Shown here: piece after piece, positions 6,441 through 13,311 of the stretch
Layout of the letters: every line of letters begins with the position of its first letter
How positions within the stretch are numbered: position 1 is the first letter of the stretch
Made by a program: the position numbers and the translations under genes
The notes under the pieces: model-generated
Told to the model about the DNA's origin: nothing
What the model saw: the letters and a program-made list of their open reading frames with translations, nothing else
Databases searched by the model: none
Source of the DNA: an uncultured Hungatella sp.
Lineage (GTDB): Bacteria > Bacillota > Clostridia > Lachnospirales > Lachnospiraceae
Assembly: GCA_910585645.1 (NCBI GenBank)
Contig: CAJUFP010000098.1
Location: 1 to 19,713, forward strand
DNA length: 19,713 nt
Reading direction: 5' to 3'

Positions 6441-8135
6441 ATGAAAAAAATATCAGGGGCAATATTGGCAGCGGCATTGAGTATTTCTTTGATCGGATGC
6501 GGAGGGAACGCTTCTAACTCCGGCGCCAATTCTGCGGCGGGAGTATCCGGCGGCCAAAGCGGCGGGGCAGCGCAGAATGGGACTGGGGCGTCAGCGAAAA
6601 CTGCGGCATCCGGGCAGGTGGACAAAGTGGTGGTAGGGCTGACGGCAAGTTCTTTTGACGTGTCGCCCTTTGGAACCAACAGCATTCCCCGCCAGTGGCT
6701 GGCCCAGAATCTGTATGGCTCTTTGTACTGCATGCCCTACTACGGGGCAACGCTGGAGGAGATGGAGCCATGGCTGGCAAAGAGCATAGAAAAAGTTGAT
6801 GATACTACATATTCCGTGGAATTGTATGACTACATCCATGACAGCAAGGGAAACGCGATTACTTCGGAAGATATTGTGTTCAGCTATGAGCATTTATTTA
6901 CGGATGCCCAGGAGACCAGGATCAATACTTATCTGGATTATATCGAAGTTGTGGATGATCAGCATATGCTTTTCCATTTAAAGAAATACGGACCAGGTGT
7001 TATGGAGTTTCTGGCCGGCAATTATACTCTGACCATCTGCGATAAAGACTGGTTTGAGGGCGCTTCGGAAGAAGAGCGGATGAATGACCCGGCGGTTACG
7101 GGTGCTTATAAGATCGCTTCCTATACGCCGGGAGCCGAACTGGTTCTGGAGGCAGTGGAAGATTACTGGCAGACCGATGAAAGCCTGCGGTGCAGCGCGG
7201 ATATCCAGAATGTAAAGACCATTCAGTATAAAGTAATTACGGAAAACTCCATGAGAAGCATTGCCCTGGAGAATCATGAGATTGACGCGACCGTGGTTGA
7301 TGCCAGCGAGTTGAAACGGTTTTATGACGGCAGCGCCCTTCCGGGCTGGAACGTGAACATTACCGGCGGCGTTTTCTGCAATACGATTTTTGTAAATATG
7401 GATTCCGGGAAATCTCCTCTTGCGGATGACGAAAACTTGAGAAAAGCCGTTTTGTACGCTTTGGATTCCGAAAGCATTATGTACGGCGGCGATTATGATG
7501 AATCAACGGCAGAGGTTTGCTACAGCTTCGGAACATCGGCCATGAACGGCTATCAGGAAAGCTGGGTCGGCTCCGACTACTGGGGATATGACCCGGAGAA
7601 GGCAAAAGAATGTTACCAGGCCTCCGGCCATGCCGATGGCCAGGTGACGATCAGGCTGCTGAGCCGAACCTCCATTGCGGACGGGATTCATTCCGTTATC
7701 ATAGCCAACCTGCAGGCGGCAGGGTTTAAGGTAGAACTGCTTTCTTATGACCAGGCATTGTTTAACAGTTATAAGAACGATTCCTCACAGTGGGATTTGA
7801 TTTTAGACAACAAAGGAGCCACCGGTCCTATTGTTTCCTGCTGGGACAACAATTTTAACCCGGCAGGCTATACCAACGGAAGCGTGTGCTTTACCCATGA
7901 CGATCATCTGACAGAGCTTCTTACGAAGGCCACCACAGAGGGGAATACGGAGGATATCCAGGCGTTTCATGAGTATCTTAAAGAGATTGCCTGTGTGAAG
8001 GGACTGTTCACTACCTACAATCTGATGATTGCCCAGGACGGCATTCTGGAACAGAAAGTAAACGGAAATATGATGCCGAGAGTCAATGCCTATGTGTTTG
8101 CGGAGGGATATCAGTCCGTAGGTAAGCAGAACTGA
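6441..8135 (+). CDS. ABC transporter substrate-binding lipoprotein, family 5 (peptide/glycoside type)
   Basis: Extracellular solute-binding protein of 564 residues anchored to the membrane. The signal peptide MKKISGAILAAALSISLIGC ends in a lipobox with the lipidated C20, followed by a Gly/Ser/Ala/Asn linker to about residue 55. The mature part has the DppA/OppA plan: a YSVELYDYIHDSKGNAITSEDIVFSYEHL segment early and an LRKAVLYALDSESI helix in the middle. ATG 6441 is chosen over GTG 6435 because AAGGAG at 6427-6432 is 8 nt upstream. Family 5 proteins mainly bind peptides, but several clostridial and thermophile members bind oligosaccharides. Next to a deglycosidase set, a glycoside ligand is inferred. 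The gene is followed by an internal terminator. Confidence 0.9.
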   Translation: MKKISGAILAAALSISLIGCGGNASNSGANSAAGVSGGQSGGAAQNGTGASAKTAASGQVDKVVVGLTASSFDVSPFGTNSIPRQWLAQNLYGSLYCMPYYGATLEEMEPWLAKSIEKVDDTTYSVELYDYIHDSKGNAITSEDIVFSYEHLFTDAQETRINTYLDYIEVVDDQHMLFHLKKYGPGVMEFLAGNYTLTICDKDWFEGASEEERMNDPAVTGAYKIASYTPGAELVLEAVEDYWQTDESLRCSADIQNVKTIQYKVITENSMRSIALENHEIDATVVDASELKRFYDGSALPGWNVNITGGVFCNTIFVNMDSGKSPLADDENLRKAVLYALDSESIMYGGDYDESTAEVCYSFGTSAMNGYQESWVGSDYWGYDPEKAKECYQASGHADGQVTIRLLSRTSIADGIHSVIIANLQAAGFKVELLSYDQALFNSYKNDSSQWDLILDNKGATGPIVSCWDNNFNPAGYTNGSVCFTHDDHLTELLTKATTEGNTEDIQAFHEYLKEIACVKGLFTTYNLMIAQDGILEQKVNGNMMPRVNAYVFAEGYQSVGKQN

Positions 8136-8148
8136 GAAAAGGAATGTT

Positions 8149-8206
8149 AAAACAGGCGCCAGATGGCCGGAAAATGGCTTAAAGAACCTTTCGGCGCCTG
8201 TTTTTT
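8149..8206 (+). terminator. Internal intrinsic terminator between binding protein and permease
   Basis: AAAACAGGCGCC (8149-8160) pairs perfectly with GGCGCCTGTTTT (8193-8204), with T residues to 8206. The 32-nt loop is long. Its place after the lipoprotein gene and before the permeases is typical of partial termination that makes more binding protein than membrane subunits. The AT-rich run after it leads into the ribosome binding site of the permease. Confidence 0.8.
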
Positions 8207-8232
8207 AAAAAACAAAAACGAGGAGGAAGGAC

Positions 8233-9177
8233 ATGATACGTTATATAGGAAAACGTCTTCTGCAGATGATTCCGATTTTGCTGACTGTGGCGATTCTGAT
8301 TTTTACGTTAATGTATTTCGTTCCAGGGGATCCGGTGGAGATCATGCTTGGCGATACGGCGACCCCGGAACAGATCGCGGCGGCAAGGGCAAAATTCGGT
8401 TTGGATAAGCCTTATCTGATTCGGCTTTGGAATTATCTTGTAGGTATCGTTCATCTGGATTTTGGAACGTCGTACCTTCAGGGAAGCAGTGTAGCCTCAG
8501 AGTTATTCCTGCGTTTTCCACGCACGCTGACTCTTGCGTCACTGAGTATTTTATTTACCATTGTTGTGGGTATTCCCATTGGAATTCAGTGTGCCATCCA
8601 CGCCAACAAATTATCGGACAAAATCTGGATGTTTTTGACCATGCTTGGAAACTCCATGCCGGGATTCTGGCTGGCCCTTTTACTGGTTATTCTGTTTTCC
8701 GTGAAATTAGGGCTTCTGCCGTCCAATGGAACAGGGGGACTGGAGTATTATATTCTCCCTGTAGTGGCCAATTCCATCGGAAGCCTGGCGGATATTGCCC
8801 GTCAGACACGTTCCAGTATGCTGGAAGTTATCCGTTCCGATTATGTGGTGACGGCCAGGGCCAAGGGACTTCCGGAAAAAGAAGTAATCTGGAAACATGC
8901 GCTTCCCAATGCGCTGATTCCCATTATCACCGTATGCGGAAGCCGTTTTGGATTTATGCTTGGCGGGACGGTAATTATTGAATCCGTATTCTCAATTCCC
9001 GGCATTGGCATGTATATGGTCAATGGAATCAACAGCCGTGATTACCCGGTGGTTCAGGGCAGCATTATCTATATCGCGTTTATCTTTGCCTTTATCATGC
9101 TGATTACGGATTTGATTTATGCCTATGTGGACCCGCGGATTAAGGCACAGTATATAAAGTCCGTGAAGAAAGCATGA
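8233..9177 (+). CDS. ABC transporter permease, DppB/OppB type
   Basis: Integral membrane permease of 314 residues. The N-terminal MIRYIGKRLLQMIPILLTVAILIF helix and the periplasmic PGDPVEIMLGDTATPEQIAAARAKFGLDKP segment are hallmarks of the DppB family. About six membrane helices are apparent. The coupling loop RSSMLEVIRSDYVVTARAKGLPE (around residues 195-217) is the EAA motif that docks on the ATPases. The ATG has GAGGAGG a few nt upstream. It would pair with the following permease to form the channel of the importer served by the lipoprotein. It starts 97 nt after the lipoprotein, past the internal terminator. Confidence 0.94.
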   Translation: MIRYIGKRLLQMIPILLTVAILIFTLMYFVPGDPVEIMLGDTATPEQIAAARAKFGLDKPYLIRLWNYLVGIVHLDFGTSYLQGSSVASELFLRFPRTLTLASLSILFTIVVGIPIGIQCAIHANKLSDKIWMFLTMLGNSMPGFWLALLLVILFSVKLGLLPSNGTGGLEYYILPVVANSIGSLADIARQTRSSMLEVIRSDYVVTARAKGLPEKEVIWKHALPNALIPIITVCGSRFGFMLGGTVIIESVFSIPGIGMYMVNGINSRDYPVVQGSIIYIAFIFAFIMLITDLIYAYVDPRIKAQYIKSVKKA

Positions 9178-9199
9178 GAGAGAGGGGTGAAGGTTTATT

Positions 9200-10093
9200 A
9201 TGGAAAAAATAAAGACTTCTTCGGCAGCAAAACGCAGCGGCGAGAATGACAAACCAGGGTCTCTGCCCTATATTTGGAGAAGGCTGAAAAAGAATCCCGG
9301 CGCAATGGTGGGGCTCATATTTGTTACAGTTCTTTTTCTGCTTTCCTTTGTTTCTCCGTTTATCTGCCGGTATGATTACCAGGAAATCGTGATGAAAAGC
9401 CGCTTTACCCTGCCCTGCATGGAACATCTTCTGGGGTGTGACGAGGTTGGAAGGGATATCCTGTCCCGCATCCTATACGGAGCCAAATATACGTTGAGCA
9501 TCGGCGTCCTTTCGGTGGTTGTCAGTTGTATCCTGGGGGTGATTCTGGGAGCGGTGGCCGGTTATTTCGGAGGAAAAATTGATACGCTGATTATGAGATT
9601 TCTGGATGTCTTTCAGGCGTTCCCCAACATTTTGCTGGCTATCGCCATATCCGCCGTGTTGGGAGCCGGGTTCGATAAGGTGATTTATGCCATCGGAATA
9701 AGCGGTATTCCGGGTTTCGCCCGCATGATGCGCGCCAATATTTTAACGGTACGCAATTCGGAATTTATTGAAGCGGCCACATCCATCAACTGTTCCACGT
9801 TCCGGATTATCGTCCATCACGTGATTCCAAATGCCATCTCCCCGCTGATCGTCCAGGTGGCTATGGGAATCGCCAGCGCGGCGCTGTCGGCTTCCGGTTT
9901 AAGTTTTCTTGGGTTCGGCGTCCAGGCGCCTACGCCGGAATGGGGAGCCATGCTGGCTTCCGCCCGGGGATATATGCGTGATTATCCCCATATGGTGATT
10001 ATTCCCGGACTGTTTATCATGATGACTGTTTTAAGCTTCAACCTGGTAGGGGACGCAATCCGTGACGCCCTGGACCCGAAGCTGAGGGATTAA
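9200..10093 (+). CDS. ABC transporter permease, DppC/OppC type
   Basis: Second channel subunit, 297 residues. A cytoplasmic N-terminal stretch of about 30 residues leads into YIWRRLKKNPGAMVGLIFV, the DppC N-terminal signature, and the first helix. HLLGCDEVGRDILSRILYGAKYTL (about 74-97) is the conserved DppC segment, normally HxxGTDxxGRDxxSRxxxG. The EAA loop near residues 180-205 (RNSEFIEAATSINCSTFRIIVHHVIPN) contacts the ATPases. It lies 22 nt after the first permease and 10 nt before the first ATPase gene. No sign of truncation. Confidence 0.94.
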   Translation: MEKIKTSSAAKRSGENDKPGSLPYIWRRLKKNPGAMVGLIFVTVLFLLSFVSPFICRYDYQEIVMKSRFTLPCMEHLLGCDEVGRDILSRILYGAKYTLSIGVLSVVVSCILGVILGAVAGYFGGKIDTLIMRFLDVFQAFPNILLAIAISAVLGAGFDKVIYAIGISGIPGFARMMRANILTVRNSEFIEAATSINCSTFRIIVHHVIPNAISPLIVQVAMGIASAALSASGLSFLGFGVQAPTPEWGAMLASARGYMRDYPHMVIIPGLFIMMTVLSFNLVGDAIRDALDPKLRD

Positions 10094-10103
10094 GGAGGAT
10101 ACT

Positions 10104-11093
10104 ATGGAACACAAAAAGACAGAGGGACAGGATTTGATTTCTGTAAAGAACCTGTATGTGGAATATAAATCCGGAGGGGAAACGATTCATGCGGTTAATG
10201 GGGTATCCTTTGACCTGGAAGCGGGAAAAACCATAGGGCTGGTGGGAGAAACCGGCGCAGGGAAAACATCCATTGCACGGGCGATTCTGCGCATCCTGCC
10301 GGACCACGCCACCAAGCGGGTCGGGGGAGAAATCTTTTTTAAAGGGAAAGAACTGTTAGGCCTGCCGGAACAGGAGATGCGTCCCTTAAGGGGAAAGAGC
10401 ATTTCCATGATATTTCAGGACCCCATGACCGCGCTAAATCCGGTGAAGACCGTGGTGGAGCAGATTGCGGAGGGGATTCGGCTGCATCAGAATATGAACC
10501 GGAAAGATTCACTCCGGGCAGCCATAAAGATGCTGGAAACCGTTGGGATTTCCCAAGACCGTGCTTTTGAATATCCCCACCAGTTTTCAGGAGGCATGAA
10601 GCAGAGGGTGGTGATTGCCATTGCCTTGGCCTGCAACCCGGAACTGCTCATCGCCGATGAGCCTACCACCGCATTGGATGTTACGATTCAGGCCCAGGTC
10701 CTGGACCTGATGAAAAAACTCCAGGAGGAACTGGGGACAGCCATGATTCTGATTACCCACGACCTGGGGGTAGTAGCCGGAGTCTGTGATACGGTGGCAG
10801 TGGTGTATGCCGGGGAGCTGGTGGAATACGGGACAAAAGAGGATTTGTTTGATCATCCCCGGCACCCCTATACAAAGGGACTGTTCGGAGCCCTTCCGGA
10901 TTTATCAAAAGATGTGAACCGGCTGTCCCCGGTGGAAGGACTCCCGCCGGATCCCAGCAGTCTGCCGGTGGGGTGCGCCTTTGCTTCACGATGCGGGTAC
11001 GCGACAGACAAATGCCGAAAAGGGCATGTGGAAATGAAACGGTTTGGCGATACCCATTACGTTCGCTGTAACTGCTGCGGGGAGGAGGGATAA
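10104..11093 (+). CDS. ABC transporter ATP-binding protein, DppD/OppD type
   Basis: Cytoplasmic ATPase of 329 residues energising the importer. Walker A is GETGAGKT (48-55). The signature FSGGMKQR, Walker B LLIADEP followed by TTALD, and the switch His in LITHDLG are all intact. The C-terminal oligopeptide/dipeptide transporter extension (HPRHPYTKGLFGALPDL) has a Cys cluster, GCAFASRCGYATDKC with RCNCC at the end, which fits the family's C-terminal metal-binding extension. AAGGAGG precedes the ATG. Its stop codon lies 1 nt before the start of the partner ATPase, so the two are probably made in equal amount. Confidence 0.94.
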   Translation: MEHKKTEGQDLISVKNLYVEYKSGGETIHAVNGVSFDLEAGKTIGLVGETGAGKTSIARAILRILPDHATKRVGGEIFFKGKELLGLPEQEMRPLRGKSISMIFQDPMTALNPVKTVVEQIAEGIRLHQNMNRKDSLRAAIKMLETVGISQDRAFEYPHQFSGGMKQRVVIAIALACNPELLIADEPTTALDVTIQAQVLDLMKKLQEELGTAMILITHDLGVVAGVCDTVAVVYAGELVEYGTKEDLFDHPRHPYTKGLFGALPDLSKDVNRLSPVEGLPPDPSSLPVGCAFASRCGYATDKCRKGHVEMKRFGDTHYVRCNCCGEEG

Positions 11094-11094
11094 T

Positions 11095-12057
11095 ATGGCA
11101 CTTTTGGAAATCGAACATCTGAAAAAGTATTTTTCTACGCCAAGAGGCATGGTACATGCGGTAGATGATGTGTCATTTACCATTGACCAGGGGGAGACCA
11201 TGGGACTGGTGGGGGAGTCGGGCTGCGGAAAATCGACTCTTGGAAGAACCATCATTCATTTGCTGGAAAGCACGGGAGGTACCATTGGTTTTCAGGGAAA
11301 GGATGTCACTCATTTAAAAAAAGACGGGCTGAAAAAGCTGAGAGAAGATATGCAGATCATTTTTCAGGACCCATATTCCTCTCTGAACCCCAGGCTGACC
11401 ATTCGTGATACCATTATGGAGCCCTTGAAGCTGTCCGGCCGTTTTAGCGGCACGGCTATGGACGGGGAAGCGGACCGGCTTATGGATTTGGTGGGGATTG
11501 AGAAACGGTTTCGTATGTCCTATCCCCATGAACTGGACGGAGGACGCCGCCAGCGTGTGGGAATTGCCAGGGCCATTGCCCTGAATCCCAAGTTTGTGGT
11601 ATGTGACGAGCCGGTGTCTGCCCTGGATGTGTCGATTCAGGCACAGATTTTAAATTTACTCATGGATTTGCAGGACCAATATGGACTGACTTATTTATTT
11701 GTCACCCATGATTTGTCGGTGGTGCGCCATATATCTACCAATATCTGTGTTATGTACCTGGGACAGATGGTGGAAACCTGCCCCACGCAGGAATTGTTTG
11801 ACCACCCCATGCATCCCTATACAAAGGCGTTGCTGTCCGCCATTCCCACGGTGGATATCCATAACCGGAATCAGAGGATTCTGTTAAAAGGGGAAATTAA
11901 TTCACCCATCAATCCCAAACCGGGCTGCCGTTTTGCCCTGCGATGCCCTTATGCGACTGAGAAGTGCCATGAACCGGTGGAACTGCACCAGGTATCTCCG
12001 GGACATTATTGTTCCTGCTGCAGGATAAATGAAATCAAAGATGAGGTGAGGAAATGA
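11095..12057 (+). CDS. ABC transporter ATP-binding protein, DppF/OppF type
   Basis: Second ATPase, 320 residues. Walker A is GESGCGKS, Q-loop IIFQDPYSSLNPRLT, Walker B FVVCDEP followed by VSALD, and the switch His is in FVTHDLS. The family C-terminal extension has CRFALRCPYATEKC and ends in a CSCCR cluster. The signature motif reads LDGGRRQR instead of the usual LSGGQRQR, so Asp replaces Ser and Arg replaces Gln. ATG 11095 is preferred because GGAGGAGGG lies just upstream; the frame is open further back into the preceding gene. The stop overlaps the next start by four bases (ATGA). It would act as a heterodimer with the preceding ATPase. Confidence 0.93.
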   Translation: MALLEIEHLKKYFSTPRGMVHAVDDVSFTIDQGETMGLVGESGCGKSTLGRTIIHLLESTGGTIGFQGKDVTHLKKDGLKKLREDMQIIFQDPYSSLNPRLTIRDTIMEPLKLSGRFSGTAMDGEADRLMDLVGIEKRFRMSYPHELDGGRRQRVGIARAIALNPKFVVCDEPVSALDVSIQAQILNLLMDLQDQYGLTYLFVTHDLSVVRHISTNICVMYLGQMVETCPTQELFDHPMHPYTKALLSAIPTVDIHNRNQRILLKGEINSPINPKPGCRFALRCPYATEKCHEPVELHQVSPGHYCSCCRINEIKDEVRK

Positions 12058-13130
12058 AAAAATTTAATTATGGCGTGATTGGGTATGGATTTATCGGGCG
12101 GCGTCATGTGGATACGCTGAAGTCCTTTGAAGATTCCGACTGTGTGGCGGTCTGTGACATTAACCCCGCGCGGCTGAAAGAAGTAAAAGAAAAATATCCG
12201 GATATGGAAGTGTATGGAAGCGCAGATGAAATGTTTACGAAAGCCGGACTGGATGGAGTGATCATTTCCGCCAATAACAATCAGCACAAAGAACTGGCCA
12301 TTAAGGCGGCACGGGCCGGAAAGCATATCCTGATGGAAAAACCGGCAGCTATGTCGGTAGTTGAACTGGATGAGATGATGGGGGAAGCGGACAAGGCCGG
12401 CGTAACCTTTACCGTGCATCAGCAGAGACGGTTTGATAAGGATTTCCGATGCGTGAAGGAATGTTATGATAAAAAAATGGTAGGGGATATCTACACGATT
12501 CAAAGTTCTCTTTACGGCTATAACGGGAATATGCATGACTGGCACGTCTATAAAGCCGAAGGCGGGGGAATGCTGTATGACTGGGGCGTACATTTAATAG
12601 ACCAAATCTTATATATGGTGGACAGTCGCCTGGTGTCCGTGTACGCGGATGTGAGAAACGTGATGAATGAAGAGGTGGATGATTACTTTAAGATCATTCT
12701 CCGCTTTGAAAATATGGTCACGGCGGAAATCGAACTGGGGACGTACTTCCTCTCTGACCGGAAAGACTGGTTTGAGCGCCACTGGTTCGTAGGAGGAAAT
12801 AGGGGCAGCATGTATGCCGACAAATTCAGTCCGGAGGGGAAGATCGTGAGGACCACAAAACTTCTGGAGAATGTAAAAAAGGATCAGGATAAATCCGCTG
12901 CTTCCTACGGTCCCACCCGTTCCTTCGGCGTACCGGCGCCGGGACTGATTGTGACGGAAGAGATTCCCAGGACGGATTATGAGCAGAGGGACTTTTTTGT
13001 AAATTATTTTAAGGCCCTTAGGGGGGAAGAGGAGTTTCTGGTGAAGATGCCGGAGGTGCGCCGGGTGCTGGCAGTTATGGAGGCGTGCCGCAAATCGGCG
13101 GAGACTATGGCCAGTGTCGCGTTTGAATAA
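12054..13130 (+). CDS. Second Gfo/Idh/MocA family oxidoreductase
   Basis: NAD(P)-dependent sugar dehydrogenase of 358 residues. The dinucleotide motif is VIGYGFIGRRH (residues 8-18). The catalytic Lys is in MEKPAAM (E95-K96-P97), and the distal motif GGGMLYDWGVHLID carries D176 and H180. It is divergent from the Gfo/Idh enzyme at 5309, with little shared outside the motifs, so they are not recent copies. Its start overlaps the stop of the ATPase gene (ATGA), indicating translational coupling, and it is last in the operon before the terminator at 13140. A likely job is to reduce or re-oxidise the keto-sugar released from the glycoside, but direction and substrate are unknown. Confidence 0.88.
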   Translation: MKKFNYGVIGYGFIGRRHVDTLKSFEDSDCVAVCDINPARLKEVKEKYPDMEVYGSADEMFTKAGLDGVIISANNNQHKELAIKAARAGKHILMEKPAAMSVVELDEMMGEADKAGVTFTVHQQRRFDKDFRCVKECYDKKMVGDIYTIQSSLYGYNGNMHDWHVYKAEGGGMLYDWGVHLIDQILYMVDSRLVSVYADVRNVMNEEVDDYFKIILRFENMVTAEIELGTYFLSDRKDWFERHWFVGGNRGSMYADKFSPEGKIVRTTKLLENVKKDQDKSAASYGPTRSFGVPAPGLIVTEEIPRTDYEQRDFFVNYFKALRGEEEFLVKMPEVRRVLAVMEACRKSAETMASVAFE

Positions 13131-13139
13131 AGGGATTCC

Positions 13140-13192
13140 AGGCCTGAGCGTTACGTTTCTCACAGGCATGAAAAGTAACGCCCAGGCCTTTT
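13140..13192 (+). terminator. Intrinsic terminator of the deglycosidase/ABC operon
   Basis: AGGCCTG (13140-13146) and GCGTTAC (13148-13154) pair with GTAACGC (13175-13181) and CAGGCCT (13183-13189) around a single A-C mismatch. A short T run follows. The loop is 20 nt. It lies 9 nt after the last operon gene. Confidence 0.75.
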
Positions 13193-13204
13193 CCGCCATA
13201 AAAG

Positions 13205-13233
13205 TTGCAAATAATCCGGGGAAAGGTTACAAT
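13205..13233 (+). promoter_or_regulatory. Sigma-A promoter of the AraC-GH39 regulator gene
   Basis: TTGCAA (13205-13210) and TACAAT (13228-13233) are separated by exactly 17 bp. Transcription would start near 13240, leaving a leader of about 72 nt that contains the inverted repeat at 13258-13288. Confidence 0.6.
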
Positions 13234-13257
13234 GGTTTGTGACAAGGAAGTTCTGGG

Positions 13258-13288
13258 GTAACTGTTCAAGGATTATTTGAACGGTTAC
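13258..13288. repeat. Inverted repeat in the regulator leader, candidate operator
   Basis: GTAACTGTTCAA (13258-13269) and TTGAACGGTTAC (13277-13288) are inverted copies with one mismatch (a G-T pair in RNA) and a 7-nt spacer. It sits between the predicted transcription start and the ribosome binding site, so it could block transcription as an operator or fold as an RNA hairpin. GTTACGTT occurs here (13285 onward) and again at 13150 inside the upstream terminator. Confidence 0.6.
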
Positions 13289-13311
13289 GTTCCGGGAAAG
13301 GGGCATGGGAT

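Noticed and set aside
12006..12593. Long minus-strand open frame of 195 codons opposite the second Gfo/Idh gene
   Set aside because: It is fully antisense to a well-supported Gfo/Idh/MocA gene, its translation has no family motif, and no ribosome binding site was found for it.
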